Counted from the stretch's first letter, positions 53,879-63,674 are shown. The stretch: DNA of 64,000 nucleotides from Acidobacteriota bacterium (GCA_029263315.1 JAJCXR010000015.1:1-64000), one strand, 5' to 3'. Numbers and translations are program-made. Notes: generated from the letters alone by a model not told the origin.

Positions 53879-55120
53879 TCAACTGACGGGGCGTAGACGC
53901 TGCTCGGTGGTGATGCGGTGCTCGGCGGATATTTGGTGAACGGCATCGACGACAGCGGTGATTTCCTCCTGCGTCATGCCCGGAAAAATAGGCAGGCTGA
54001 GGCTGCGCTCCCAAACCTCGCTGGCCACCGGCAAATGCTCGGGACGCCAGCCAAAGGTGTCGCTGTAATAGGGGTGGAGATGCAGCGGGCGCCAGTGCAC
54101 GGAGAAGCCGATCTGCCGTTGGCGCAGGGTCCGCAAGAAGGTGTCTCGGTCAATGTCCAGGGCACCCCGCCGCAGACGAATTTGAAATAGATGCCAGGAG
54201 TGCAGGCGATCGGCATGCAAAGAGGGCAATTCGATCTCGGACAGGTCCTCGAAAGCCTCGAGGTACGCCTCCGCGATGCTCTGGCGCTGCCGACGCATGG
54301 ACTCGCCACGGGCCAATTGATGCAGACCGATGGCGGCGGCGATGTCGGTGAGGTTGTATTTGAAACCCGCTGCCAGGATGCGGTAGTCCCAGCTGCCCTT
54401 GGCACCGTAGCGCCCCCAAGCATCGTTGGACAACCCATGTAGCGACAGGGACCGCATATGGGCCGCCAAGGCTTCGTCGTCGGTGACCGCCATGCCCCCT
54501 TCGCCGGTGGTCAACGTCTTGTTGGCGTAGAACGAGTAGCAAGTGACGGCGGCGGTGCCTTCGCCGCAGCGCTGCCACGGCGTGGCGGCATCGGGACGCC
54601 AGGCGGCGGGAAAGGCGTGGGCAGCATCCTCCACCACCCACAGGCGGTGACGGCGGGCGAAGTCCTGAACCGCCGCCATGTCCACCATGCGCCCCGCCAC
54701 ATGCACCGGGATGATGCCCACCGGCTCGAGGTCGCCGTCCACCGGCAAGCGGCCCCGACGCAGGTCCGCCAGCTTGCGTTCGGCGTCGTCGAGGTCGAGA
54801 TTGAAGGTCTCGGGATCACAGTCCACGAGAATAGGCACTGCCCCCAAATAGCGCACCACCTCGGCGGTGGCGGCGAAGGTCATGGTGGGCAAGAGCACCG
54901 CTTGGCCGGGACGCAAATCGAGCACCGCCACCGCCAAATGCATGGCGGCGGTGCAGGAATTCACCGCCACGGCGTGCTTGCCCCCCACCGCGGCGGCAAA
55001 ATTCTCTTCGAATTGGCGACAACGTGGACCGGTGGTCAACCAACCGGATCGCAAGGTGGCCACCACTTCGTCGATCTCGGCTTGTTGCAGGTCAGGGCGA
55101 AAAAAAGGTACGGCTGTCAT
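53879..55120 (-). CDS. DegT/DnrJ/EryC1 sugar aminotransferase
   Basis: A 413-residue PLP enzyme that aminates keto-sugars on nucleotide carriers. The PLP Lys lies in YSFYANKTLTTGEGGMAV, and the cofactor pocket is NSCTAAMHLAVAVL, DAAHAFPAAW. It would act on the 4-keto product of the CapD-like dehydratase, giving a 4-amino-6-deoxy sugar. It overlaps nothing, but its stop is only 14 bases from the transferase start. Confidence 0.93.
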   Translation of the reverse strand: MTAVPFFRPDLQQAEIDEVVATLRSGWLTTGPRCRQFEENFAAAVGGKHAVAVNSCTAAMHLAVAVLDLRPGQAVLLPTMTFAATAEVVRYLGAVPILVDCDPETFNLDLDDAERKLADLRRGRLPVDGDLEPVGIIPVHVAGRMVDMAAVQDFARRHRLWVVEDAAHAFPAAWRPDAATPWQRCGEGTAAVTCYSFYANKTLTTGEGGMAVTDDEALAAHMRSLSLHGLSNDAWGRYGAKGSWDYRILAAGFKYNLTDIAAAIGLHQLARGESMRRQRQSIAEAYLEAFEDLSEIELPSLHADRLHSWHLFQIRLRRGALDIDRDTFLRTLRQRQIGFSVHWRPLHLHPYYSDTFGWRPEHLPVASEVWERSLSLPIFPGMTQEEITAVVDAVHQISAEHRITTEQRLRPVS

Positions 55121-55164
55121 GGTGCGGGTAGCCTATCCCAGTTGCTCATCGACCCCAACGGAGA

Positions 55165-56268
55165 TCATGGGTGTACACGCCGCGCCCGCCATTTCTCGGC
55201 CACCGATCCACCCAAGGCCCGCAGGCCGTCCGTCCATCGGTCGTGCAACAGCAGACTGAAGGACGCCCGGACTCGCCAGGGAAACTGCAAGTAGACATGG
55301 GCCGGATCCCGGTCCAGCCAGCGTCGTAAATGGCGCCGACGCCATGGACCCGGCCGCAATCCCTCCTCCAGTAGCGCCGGTACCGGGGTCTGAAAGAGGC
55401 GGCGACTGTGCTCCAACATGGTCCAACCGGCGGTGGCCAGGCCGGCCTGGCGCAATACCTCGACGACCAACGCCCCGTCGAATTCCACTCGACGTAGGAA
55501 CCGGTCGACATCCAAGGGTTGAATCAAGCGCTCACTGACGTAGTCCGAGATGGCTGGATTGAGCAGCAGGGCAAGGAACGTGACGGCGGGGGCCGGATAC
55601 CAGACATCCTCCCGAGGCTGACGGTGGGCCAGGAAAAACGGCGTCAAGGGCACTCGGCTACGACGCGGCTCGATGGGATGCCAATGCACATCGAGGTTGG
55701 CGCCCTGGCGAATATAGGAAATCTCATAGGCCGGCTGGGCCGCCTGCGGCGCCGCTTCGAAACCCGCCGACAGCAACGCCTCATGGGTGCGCTGACGGTC
55801 GGCGCCGTCGACCAGGACATCGACATCGGCGGAGGGGCGGAGCAACGGATCGCCATAGAGCATCTCGCCCAGCAGGATGCCCTTGTACAACACATGGGCG
55901 ATGCCCGCATCGTCGAGAGCTTTACTGGCCACCGTCGCCCCCTCCTGGCGTAGCATCAAGGACAGGGCTTGCCGACGGCGCAACAGACGCAGCGGCTCCA
56001 CCAGCTCCTCCTGCAGACGGCGTCCGAGGTCCACCCGGCCCGGCATGCCGCTCCAGCGCGACGCCACATCTCCGTCCAACATCAAACGCAGGAAGAGCTG
56101 GTCCAGGCGGTGACGCTGTAGAAAGAGCAGCACGGCGTCGCTGGGTTGCCGCAGGAGACGCTCCAGGCTGGCGAAGATCTCTTGCTCCGACGTACCGGCG
56201 GTGAGCATCTCCACCAACGGCTCCCAGCAGGGGTCGTGGTGCGGAGGACGGCGGGCGGGGTGGGTCAC
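55165..56268 (-). CDS. Nucleotidyltransferase_5-like protein
   Basis: A 367-residue protein of the PF14907-type nucleotidyltransferases often found in glycan and O-antigen clusters. The conserved core HVLYKGILLGEMLYGDPLLR, SADVDVLVDGADRQRTHEAL lies at about 128-170, with DVHWHPIEPRRS later. Its substrate and reaction are unknown. GTG 56268 starts the reading frame; no strong ribosome binding site is seen, but it lies seven bases after the wecB stop and is probably coupled. Confidence 0.8.
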   Translation of the reverse strand: MTHPARRPPHHDPCWEPLVEMLTAGTSEQEIFASLERLLRQPSDAVLLFLQRHRLDQLFLRLMLDGDVASRWSGMPGRVDLGRRLQEELVEPLRLLRRRQALSLMLRQEGATVASKALDDAGIAHVLYKGILLGEMLYGDPLLRPSADVDVLVDGADRQRTHEALLSAGFEAAPQAAQPAYEISYIRQGANLDVHWHPIEPRRSRVPLTPFFLAHRQPREDVWYPAPAVTFLALLLNPAISDYVSERLIQPLDVDRFLRRVEFDGALVVEVLRQAGLATAGWTMLEHSRRLFQTPVPALLEEGLRPGPWRRRHLRRWLDRDPAHVYLQFPWRVRASFSLLLHDRWTDGLRALGGSVAEKWRARRVHP

Positions 56269-56275
56269 GGTGGTC

Positions 56276-57355
56276 TCAGGAGCGCCAGGCGTCGATCACC
56301 TCGGCGATGCGACGGCTGGCCTCGCCATCCCACAGGGGCGGTCGCTCGGCCCGCTGCCAGGTGTCCGACAGAACCGCCTCGACCCCTCCGAGGATGGCCT
56401 CCGGGTCCGTCCCCACCAGCCGGTTGCTGCCCTGGGTGACCGTCACCGGCCGCTCGGTGTTGTGGCGCAGGGTGAGACACGGCACATTGAGCACCGTGGT
56501 TTCCTCTTGAATACCCCCCGAATCGGTGAGCACCAGCCGCGCCTGAGCCATCAAGCCGAGGAAGGAGAGATAGGGCTGCGGACCCACCAGGGTCAGACCG
56601 GGGGGCATCGGCAGTCCGGCATCGGCGATGCGGGCCCGGGTCCTGGGGTGGACGGGAAAAAGCAACGGCAAGCGCTCGCTCACTTGCCCCAAGGTGCGCA
56701 GCAACACCTCCAGGGTGGACGGATCGTCGACATTCGACGGCCGGTGCAGGGTCACCAGCCCATAACCTTGGGGAGAGACGCCGAAACTCTCCCACGGCGC
56801 CGCCGCCAGAGCGTTGTCGCGATGCGCCAGCAAGCTATCGACCATGCAATTGCCCACCAGGTGGATCTTCTGGCTGGCGATACCCTCCTGCGCCAGATGA
56901 TCGAGGCCGCTCTGCTCGGTGACGAACAACAAGTCCGACAGGTGGTCCACCACCACCCGATTGACCTCCTCCGGCATGGCCCGATCGAAAGATCGCAAGC
57001 CCGCCTCGATGTGGCCCAAAGGGATCTGCTGCTTGGCGGTCACCAAGGCCGCCGCCACCGTTGAGTTGACGTCCCCCGCCACCAGCACCAGGTCGGGACG
57101 GTCCTGGCGCACGATGTCCTCGAAGGCGGTCATGATGCGAGCCGTTTGCCGGGCGTGGGTATCTGAACCGACCCCGAGGTAGATATCCGGCTCCGGCAAG
57201 GCCAGCTCTTCGAAGAAAATCTTCGACATGTTGGCGTCGTAGTGCTGGCCCGTATGCACCAGGACTTGCCGCACCCCCAAGCTGTCGAGGGCCCGCATCA
57301 CCGGCGCCACTTTCATGAAGTTGGGTCGCGCTCCGACGATGCTCAGAATCAGCAT
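56276..57355 (-). CDS. wecB: UDP-N-acetylglucosamine 2-epimerase (non-hydrolysing)
   Basis: A 359-residue WecB-type epimerase giving UDP-ManNAc. Motifs are IVGARPNFMKVAPVMRAL, VHTGQHYDANMS, VAGDVNSTVAAALVTAKQ, GHIEAGLRSFD, PEEVNRVVVDHLSDL, TLHRPSNVDDP and DSGGIQEETT. ATG 57355 with AAGGAG five bases upstream is preferred over GTG 57358. The AAGGAG lies in the last bases of the 15-bp repeat block that separates it from the glycosyltransferase gene. Confidence 0.95.
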   Translation of the reverse strand: MLILSIVGARPNFMKVAPVMRALDSLGVRQVLVHTGQHYDANMSKIFFEELALPEPDIYLGVGSDTHARQTARIMTAFEDIVRQDRPDLVLVAGDVNSTVAAALVTAKQQIPLGHIEAGLRSFDRAMPEEVNRVVVDHLSDLLFVTEQSGLDHLAQEGIASQKIHLVGNCMVDSLLAHRDNALAAAPWESFGVSPQGYGLVTLHRPSNVDDPSTLEVLLRTLGQVSERLPLLFPVHPRTRARIADAGLPMPPGLTLVGPQPYLSFLGLMAQARLVLTDSGGIQEETTVLNVPCLTLRHNTERPVTVTQGSNRLVGTDPEAILGGVEAVLSDTWQRAERPPLWDGEASRRIAEVIDAWRS

Positions 57356-57370
57356 CACAGCTCCTTCTCT

Positions 57371-57444
57371 AAACGGTCTATATCCAAACGGTCTATATCC
57401 AAACGATCGATCTCTAACCGTCGATCTCTAAACGATCAATGAAT
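57371..57444. repeat. 15-bp minisatellite at a glycosyltransferase 3' end
   Basis: Units start at 57371, 57386, 57401, 57416 and 57430, with consensus aaacg(g/a)tc(t/g)at(a/c)tc(c/t). The unit at 57416-57429 has only 14 nt and creates the TAG that ends the glycosyltransferase. Restoring one base would extend the reading frame through further DRL(E/D)I pentapeptides to a TGA overlapping the wecB start. Confidence 0.85.
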
Positions 57445-58619
57445 TGGTCGGCGATGCGCCAGCGGTCGAACCGGTGCTCCGCCGCCCGCCGTCCCGCCTC
57501 ACCCAGCTTTCGACGCAGGTCGGCGTTCTCCGCCAAGCGTCGTAGACCGGCGCTCAGGCCATCGAGATCGCCGGGGTCCACCGCCAGGCCACAACCGGTC
57601 TGCTCGACGATTTGCGCCGCTTCCCCTTCCGCCACCAGCACCAAGGGTTTGGCGCCGCCCATGGCCTCGTAGATCTTCGACGGCACGGCCCCGAGGATCT
57701 TGGTCTTGAGGCAGGCGAGGGAAATGTCCGCCGAGGCCACCAGCTGCGGCATGGCGTCCCGCGGCTGTGGGTCGAGAAAGATCACGTTGTCGAGCTGTCG
57801 GCTGGCCGCCTCGGCTTGCAGACTCGCCTTCTGCGGCCCATCCCCCACCAGAACGAGCCGAAAGTCCTCGACATCGCGCAGCCGGTGAGCCGCCTCCAGA
57901 AGTTGATCAAGGCCTTGAAAAACACCGTGCAAGCCGGCGTAGAGGGCCACCATCGCCCCTTCGGGGATGCCGAAGCGGGCCCGCGCCGACGCCACCTCTG
58001 GATGGAAGAGCCGGGGATCGACGCCGTTGGAGAGATGGTGTGTCTGGACATCCGGAAAACGGCGCTCGATATTGCCCAAGATGCCGCGGCTCTGGCCGGT
58101 GACCAGGAAGGACTTGCGGTAGCAGAAGGCTTCCAGGCGGCGGGCCAAGCGCAGGGCCATGCCATCCTCGATGATGCCGAGGTCCACCGCCCCCTCGGGC
58201 CACAGGTCCGAAACGTTGAAGATCCAGCGGGCCCCTTTGAGGCGGCTCAAGTAGTAGCCGGTCATGCCCAGGAAGAGGGGCGGGCTTTCGGTCAACAAAT
58301 AATCGATCTTCGGCAAACAGAACGTCCCGGCCACCGCCGAGGTAACGACAAACGACAGGTAACTACACAGTCGCGGCAGGATGCGCGGGCTCTTGCTGGG
58401 ATAGAGGGTGCTGCGCACCAGCCGCACGCCGTCCAAGATTTCCCGTCGCAGCAGCCCGCCATACCCCGGATAGATCTTCCCCCGGGGATAGCTCGGCATG
58501 GCGGTGAGCACCGAGACATTGTGCCCGCGGGCCAGGAATCGCTGCGCCAGCTCCGATAGACGCGCCTGGGGGGCGCCCATTTCCGGTGGGTAGTATTGGC
58601 TGAGGATGGCGAAATGCAT
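57414..58619 (-). CDS. GT4-family glycosyltransferase
   Basis: A 401-residue GT-B enzyme resembling WbuB/capsule glycosyltransferases. The N-terminus is MHFAILSQYYPPEMGAPQAR, then RWIFNVSDLWPEGAVDLGII and the C-terminal sugar-nucleotide motif PSKIYEAMGGAKPLVLVAEG, GCGLAVDPGDLDGL. The C-terminus lies within a 15-bp tandem repeat and appears to be cut short by a 14-nt unit (see the repeat). ATG 58619 is chosen; upstream reading overlaps the heparinase gene in another frame. Confidence 0.9.
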   Translation of the reverse strand: MHFAILSQYYPPEMGAPQARLSELAQRFLARGHNVSVLTAMPSYPRGKIYPGYGGLLRREILDGVRLVRSTLYPSKSPRILPRLCSYLSFVVTSAVAGTFCLPKIDYLLTESPPLFLGMTGYYLSRLKGARWIFNVSDLWPEGAVDLGIIEDGMALRLARRLEAFCYRKSFLVTGQSRGILGNIERRFPDVQTHHLSNGVDPRLFHPEVASARARFGIPEGAMVALYAGLHGVFQGLDQLLEAAHRLRDVEDFRLVLVGDGPQKASLQAEAASRQLDNVIFLDPQPRDAMPQLVASADISLACLKTKILGAVPSKIYEAMGGAKPLVLVAEGEAAQIVEQTGCGLAVDPGDLDGLSAGLRRLAENADLRRKLGEAGRRAAEHRFDRWRIADQFIDRLEIDG

Positions 58620-58662
58620 GGTGTCTATGGGCACAGAACGCGAGGTCGGAGGCTTGTCGACC

Positions 58663-60570
58663 TCAGGTCGCAGGAATCTCCTCGCCACGGGTGACGGGCC
58701 GATGGATCGATAAACGGAAGACGACCTCCGTCGGCACTTCGCTTTGCCAGTGGAACACCCAGCGTGGCGCCGGCAAGACCGTGTTCCAGGTCGGCGACAC
58801 CTCGCCGGCCGCCAGCTCCAAAGTCACGGGGGTCTCTTCTGCGACGATTTGCAAACGCAATACCGTACCACCGGGCCAGCGGGCTTCGCCATGACGCCCC
58901 TCCACCGACGCCACGGCCCCCGGAGCCAGCTGTAGATTCGAACGGAAGCGGTGCCGACCGCTGCCACGGAAACGATCGCGCACCCACCAACCCTCCTGCT
59001 GCCGGGAGATCCGTCGATGGTGCACGATCGAGCCGGCCAAACGACGGTAGCCGTCGTGCCAGCCTTCCGCCGACAGCTCGGCCGCATCGACCTCGAGACC
59101 GGTGCGCGGCGGGTGGGCGACACGGAACGGCCCCCAGAAAACACACTGGTTCTGATCGTCGACGGTCACCGTGTTATGCACCGCCGTGCTGCGGAAGCGA
59201 TCCCGCTGAGATCCGGCGCGGTAGGTACGGACACCGGGATCCACCACCAAGGGTTGCCCACCGGCATGCAGCTCAAAGCTCAAGGCATCGGCGTGGGCAT
59301 GGCCGAGGATGTGGTCCGGACCGATGGCCCCGGCATCGAAGAAGAGGTAGCCGTCCTCAGGGTCCCGCAAGACCACCCAACCGGCCCGCGGCAACACCTG
59401 ACAGCTGACCCGGCGCGCCTCGGACTTCGCCATCTCGGCAGCCGGGTTTTCCGCGGCAGCATCGCTCAAGCCATCGCCGCCCAACCAGTTGACATACCAG
59501 GCGTCGTCACCGTCTCCGCCAGCCATGGGATCGATGCCGGGCAGCACCGCCGACGCCGCCCGATAAAGACTCTGTGGATCGAGGGGATAGCCGACCACCG
59601 TGTCGCCGGTCATCGGCCAGTTGCCCGCCGGTCCGCGGGTGAGGTGAAGGACGGCGAGCATACGCTTCAGGTTGGGATCGACACCCGAAGGCACGGCGAC
59701 ACCCCGCCGCTCCGCCAGCCAGCGCACCTCTAACAAGTCCTGCAAGACGATGCAGTGGTAGCTGATGCTGCGTTCGTCGTGCACTCCATCGTCCAATACC
59801 TGGCGAGCCATCTCGCTCCCCAGCCCCTGCAAGCCCAGATCTCGCAAGGTCTCTGCCTCCGGCCAGGCCGGAAAGAGCAGACCCAGCCAGGCCAGGGCCT
59901 TGAAGTTGGCGATGAGATGGTTGTTGGGCACATCGTATTCCAGGTTGGCGACCAAAAAAGCCGCCTGTTGTCGCAATGACGGCTCCATGCGACGGTGGAA
60001 GAAACGACGACCGATGGACGAACCCGTCGCCAGGGCCCCGACGAGGCGGGACCAAGCCACCACCCGCCGGCATATGGGATAGGGCTCCCAGGCGGGGCGT
60101 TTGGCAACCGGATTGCCTTCCAGCCAGTCTTCCACCAACTCGATGCAGGTGGCGCGGTAGCGTCGTTTGTCGGTGAGCAAGAAAGCGTGGGTGAGATCCA
60201 GCGCCCATTCACCGTAGTGCAAGTTGTACTGCCACAGGGGATCACCCAGCGGCGCCCGTTGCCAATCGGCCGGTTCGCCGAGATCTTGGGGCTCCAAACC
60301 AAGGTAGGTGAAGCGGCGCTCCACCAAGGCGTCCGCCGAGGCCAGGAGCTGCTCCCGGGGACGCCGGTCGGCGGCCCGGCGCTCGTCGAAGGGTACTGTG
60401 TCCTCGGGTACTGTGTCCTCGCTGTCGGCCAGGGCCCCAGGCCAAGGGAAAAGCGCCGCCGCCCGTCGCGGATAAACAAACCGCTGACGAAGACGACGGC
60501 GCAGACGCCAAGCGAGCTGCCGAGCGCCCATCCGGCGGAGGCTATCGAGACGGCTGCGCACTGCGGGCAT
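58663..60570 (-). CDS. Heparinase II/III-family protein
   Basis: A 635-residue protein with an N-terminal Arg-rich region, an alpha/alpha-toroid (about 110-380, YNLHYGEWALDLTHAFLL, WLEGNPVAKRPAWEPYPICRR) and a C-terminal beta-sandwich (HILGHAHADALSFELHAGG, VDPGVRTYRAGSQRDR, VHNTVTVDDQNQ). Such proteins in glycan gene clusters degrade or process uronic-acid polymers, or act as polysaccharide lyases during export. No signal peptide is obvious. It contains an exact 15-bp tandem duplication (EDTVP twice). Confidence 0.88.
   Translation of the reverse strand: MPAVRSRLDSLRRMGARQLAWRLRRRLRQRFVYPRRAAALFPWPGALADSEDTVPEDTVPFDERRAADRRPREQLLASADALVERRFTYLGLEPQDLGEPADWQRAPLGDPLWQYNLHYGEWALDLTHAFLLTDKRRYRATCIELVEDWLEGNPVAKRPAWEPYPICRRVVAWSRLVGALATGSSIGRRFFHRRMEPSLRQQAAFLVANLEYDVPNNHLIANFKALAWLGLLFPAWPEAETLRDLGLQGLGSEMARQVLDDGVHDERSISYHCIVLQDLLEVRWLAERRGVAVPSGVDPNLKRMLAVLHLTRGPAGNWPMTGDTVVGYPLDPQSLYRAASAVLPGIDPMAGGDGDDAWYVNWLGGDGLSDAAAENPAAEMAKSEARRVSCQVLPRAGWVVLRDPEDGYLFFDAGAIGPDHILGHAHADALSFELHAGGQPLVVDPGVRTYRAGSQRDRFRSTAVHNTVTVDDQNQCVFWGPFRVAHPPRTGLEVDAAELSAEGWHDGYRRLAGSIVHHRRISRQQEGWWVRDRFRGSGRHRFRSNLQLAPGAVASVEGRHGEARWPGGTVLRLQIVAEETPVTLELAAGEVSPTWNTVLPAPRWVFHWQSEVPTEVVFRLSIHRPVTRGEEIPAT
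60391..60420. repeat. Exact 15-bp tandem duplication
   Basis: gggtactgtgtcctc is repeated exactly (60391-60405 and 60406-60420) near the 5' end of the heparinase-like gene, encoding EDTVP twice. Confidence 0.9.
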
Positions 60571-60578
60571 CGGTGGCC

Positions 60579-62780
60579 TCAGGATCGTCCGCCGTCGGCA
60601 TGACGCACCCCGGCCCGGCGCACCGCCTCGACGAGATCGAAGGTGACCTCGGTGACCCGCTGGATCTGATGCCAGGGAATCGGCGACGGCCCGCCGCGGC
60701 GCACCGCCTCAACAAAAGCCGCCAACTGCTGACCATGGCCCTTGTCTTGGCGCCAACGGGCCTTGATGACCTCACGGCGGCTACCGTCATAGAGCTCCAG
60801 ACGGCGAAAATTATCGAGCACCGCCGAACGGCCGCCGCCAAACACCTCGAGCCGCTCCTTGGCCAGGCCTTTGGCGCCGTTGGCGACATAGGTGATCGTG
60901 CCCAGGGAGCCGTCCTCCAAGGTGACGGTGGCCACCAGGTTGTCGTCGCGGTAGCGATCGCCATTGGCCAGGGCCCGGCCCTGCACGGAAAGCGGCGGCG
61001 CAGCGGTGAGGAAGGTGAGGAAATCGATGAAGTGGCAGACCTCCCCGAGGATGCGACCGCCCCCCTGCTCGGCATCTTGCGTCCAGTGGTCGAGGGGAAT
61101 CTGCCCGGCGTTGACCCGGTAATGCATCACCAGCGGCTCGTCGAGGTCGGCAACATGCCGACGCAGACGCTGTGCCAAGGGGGCAAAACGACGGTTGAAA
61201 CCCACCATCAGCAGAGGGGACTCGGCCGCCTGCAGCCGTTCGGCGATGGCCGTCAGCTCGTCGCGGTGCAAACAGAGGGGCTTTTCGACAAAGACATGCT
61301 TGCCGGCGTCGAGGGCGGCCAGCACTTGCTCGGCATGCAGATGGTGCCGGGTGGCGATGAGCACCGCGTCCAAGTCCGAGCGCTCGAGCACCTCGGCGCC
61401 GTCGGTGGTGGCGAAGTTGAAACCATGCTTCTTAGCCACGTGCTGGGCCTTGATGCCGGTGGCGGTGGCCACCCCCACCAAGCGGGCGGCGGGCAGGGCG
61501 GACAAGGCGGGCAGCAACACACCGCTGGCGAACTGCCCGGCGCCGAGGACGCCGAATCGTACCTCCCCTTGGGTCCCGGATAGCTGGCTTTTCGGCTGGC
61601 TGGCCGAGGTGAGGTCGACCCGTGACGCCAGCACCTCGGCGGAATCGTCCGGCGGCGGCTCCGGGTAATGCAGCACGATGCCGAGATAGGGCTCCGTCCC
61701 CTTGCCGGAGATCAAGTCATAGGCCTGGCCCGCATCGGCGATATCGAAACGATGACTGATCAAGGCCGATGTCTGGAGGGCACCGCGGGCCAACTGTTGC
61801 ACAAAGGCTTCCATGTTGCGGTTTTCCGTCCACCGTACGTAGCCGATGGGGTAATCCCGCCCCTTTTCCTCGTACTCAGGGTCGTAGCGCCCAGCGCCAT
61901 AGGAGCGGGACACCCGCAGCACCAGCTCCTTGTCGTAATAGGGTTGGCGGGGCACGTCCATACCGACGGCGCCGACCACCGCCACGATGCCCTGCTGACG
62001 AGCGATCTCGCCGGCTACGGCGATGGGCTGGGAGCTCTTGGTGGAGGCCGCGACGATCACCTTGTCGGCCCCATGACCGGCGGTCCACTGGCGGCAGCGC
62101 TCCGCCAGCTCCTCGGCTCCGGTCACCGCTTCGTCGATGCCCAATTCGCGTGCCAGGCGACAGCGGCCCTCGCTGGGGTCCATGCCCACCACCCGACAAC
62201 CGGCGGCGCGGGCCAACTGCGCCGCTAGCAGTCCCACCAAGCCGAGGCCGATCACCGCCACCGTCTCCCCCAACTCCGGCTTGGCCAGCCGCAAGCCCTG
62301 CAAAGCGATGGCACCGACGGTGGTGAAACACGCCTGCTCGGCGGTCACCTGGGGTGGAACCTTGACCGCCAGGTGTTTGGGCACAAATACCACCTCCGCG
62401 TGATTGGCGTAACCGGCCCCGGCACAGGCCACCCGGTCACCCACGCGGAAGGTGTCGATGTCGGTACCGACGGCGATCACCCGACCAGCGCAGGAATATC
62501 CCAGGGGGATGGGTGCGTCGAGGCGCGAGCGGACGGTGTCGAGGGTGGCCATCAAGCCGTCCTTGCGCACCTTGTCGAGCACCTTGCGCACCAAATCGGG
62601 ACGCTCCCGCGCCTTGCCAGCCAGGCTCTTCTGAGCCAGATCAACCATCAGCTTTTCGGTGCCGGCGCTGATCAACGAGACGCTGTTGCGCACCAGGATG
62701 CCACCCGGTTGCAGGGCGGGTACTGGCACCTCAGTCACCGCCAGCTGGCCCTTACCGTAGTTCTGTACGATGGATTTCAT
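60579..62780 (-). CDS. Bi-domain oxidoreductase (MDR plus Gfo/Idh/MocA)
   Basis: A 733-residue fusion. Residues about 1-430 form a zinc-alcohol-dehydrogenase-like (MDR) domain: GYSCAGRVIAVGTD, ACAGAGYANHAEV and Rossmann VAVIGLGLVGLLAAQLARAA. Residues about 460-733 form a Gfo/Idh/MocA domain: RFGVLGAGQFASGVLLPAL, HVFVEKPLCLH and GRILGEVCHFIDFLTFL. Bi-domain proteins of this type occur in surface-glycan clusters beside heparinase-like genes, probably oxidising or reducing a sugar. ATG 62780 places the MDR start correctly. It precedes the heparinase gene by eight bases. Confidence 0.92.
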   Translation of the reverse strand: MKSIVQNYGKGQLAVTEVPVPALQPGGILVRNSVSLISAGTEKLMVDLAQKSLAGKARERPDLVRKVLDKVRKDGLMATLDTVRSRLDAPIPLGYSCAGRVIAVGTDIDTFRVGDRVACAGAGYANHAEVVFVPKHLAVKVPPQVTAEQACFTTVGAIALQGLRLAKPELGETVAVIGLGLVGLLAAQLARAAGCRVVGMDPSEGRCRLARELGIDEAVTGAEELAERCRQWTAGHGADKVIVAASTKSSQPIAVAGEIARQQGIVAVVGAVGMDVPRQPYYDKELVLRVSRSYGAGRYDPEYEEKGRDYPIGYVRWTENRNMEAFVQQLARGALQTSALISHRFDIADAGQAYDLISGKGTEPYLGIVLHYPEPPPDDSAEVLASRVDLTSASQPKSQLSGTQGEVRFGVLGAGQFASGVLLPALSALPAARLVGVATATGIKAQHVAKKHGFNFATTDGAEVLERSDLDAVLIATRHHLHAEQVLAALDAGKHVFVEKPLCLHRDELTAIAERLQAAESPLLMVGFNRRFAPLAQRLRRHVADLDEPLVMHYRVNAGQIPLDHWTQDAEQGGGRILGEVCHFIDFLTFLTAAPPLSVQGRALANGDRYRDDNLVATVTLEDGSLGTITYVANGAKGLAKERLEVFGGGRSAVLDNFRRLELYDGSRREVIKARWRQDKGHGQQLAAFVEAVRRGGPSPIPWHQIQRVTEVTFDLVEAVRRAGVRHADGGRS

Positions 62781-62817
62781 AGATAGCCTTGTGCGTTTCC
62801 TTATGCTTTTCGATCGA

Positions 62818-63570
62818 TCACCAACCGCGAGCTCGGTAGAGCACCAAGGCCAGATACTCCCGCCACAGGAGCTGTAGAACCGCCAGATTGTCGAACGACG
62901 GCAACCAACCGGTCCAGTGGGTGCCACCGTGGACCAATGGATCGACCGGAAAGGCAATGGGATCGTACCCGGCCCGGCGGAAGCTGTCCATGGCACGGCG
63001 CAGGTGGTAGCCGGAGGTGACCAGCAGGAAAGGTTCAGGGGCGAGCAGCGGAGCGACGTTCTGTGGATGCTCGGCGGTGCTGCCGGATCGGCTCTCGGAG
63101 AGCACCGTCAGCTCAGGGCTCAATCGCCTGGCCAGCGACGCCATGGCATCGGCGGTGGCGACCTCCCGGCGCCCCCGCCCGGCGGAACCGGAAAAGATCA
63201 AGCGTCCGTCCTCGGCCAAGATTCGGCAGGCTTCGATGCCACCGAGAAAGCGATGGCTCGAAGCGTTGGGCAAGGCGAGGGACCACGGTTCGGCGTCGAC
63301 CCCATACCCACCGCCGGTGAGCACCACCACTTGCCGCACCCCTTGGGCTTGCAGCACTTGCATGGACGGTCGCGCAAATGCCGTGTCGAGGGGACGGGCC
63401 AACAGCTCGACGACCGGACGGCTGGCCAACAGCCAGACCAGCGCCGCCACCACAACCACCCACAGCCGTCGACGGCGGTGGCCGGCGGTACGCTGCCAGG
63501 CGAAGACCGTCACACCCAACCACAGCCACAACAGCGGATTTCCCACCAGCGGGGTCATATAGGCCAACAT
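62818..63570 (-). CDS. YdcF/DUF218-like protein
   Basis: A 250-residue protein with two N-terminal hydrophobic segments (about 4-55) and a DUF218 domain: VVVLTGGGYGVDAEPWSLAL, DGRLIFSGSAGRG, VLSESRSGSTAEHPQN and FLLVTSGYHLRRAMDSFRRA. The ElyC/SanA/YdcF group acts at the cytoplasmic membrane in cell-wall or enterobacterial common antigen metabolism, with unclear chemistry. ATG 63570 is used; no clear ribosome binding site is visible. Confidence 0.82.
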   Translation of the reverse strand: MLAYMTPLVGNPLLWLWLGVTVFAWQRTAGHRRRRLWVVVVAALVWLLASRPVVELLARPLDTAFARPSMQVLQAQGVRQVVVLTGGGYGVDAEPWSLALPNASSHRFLGGIEACRILAEDGRLIFSGSAGRGRREVATADAMASLARRLSPELTVLSESRSGSTAEHPQNVAPLLAPEPFLLVTSGYHLRRAMDSFRRAGYDPIAFPVDPLVHGGTHWTGWLPSFDNLAVLQLLWREYLALVLYRARGW

Positions 63571-63674
63571 GCGGCAATTGTACTGGGGACGGGCGCCCGC
63601 ATACACTGATCAGCATCATCACGATCTGATCGCAAATGCCGACCCATCGCCCACCGAAAGACGAACCGTCAGCC

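Noticed and set aside
57371..57444. CRISPR-like repeat array
   Set aside because: Units are adjacent 15-mers without spacers and no cas genes are present.
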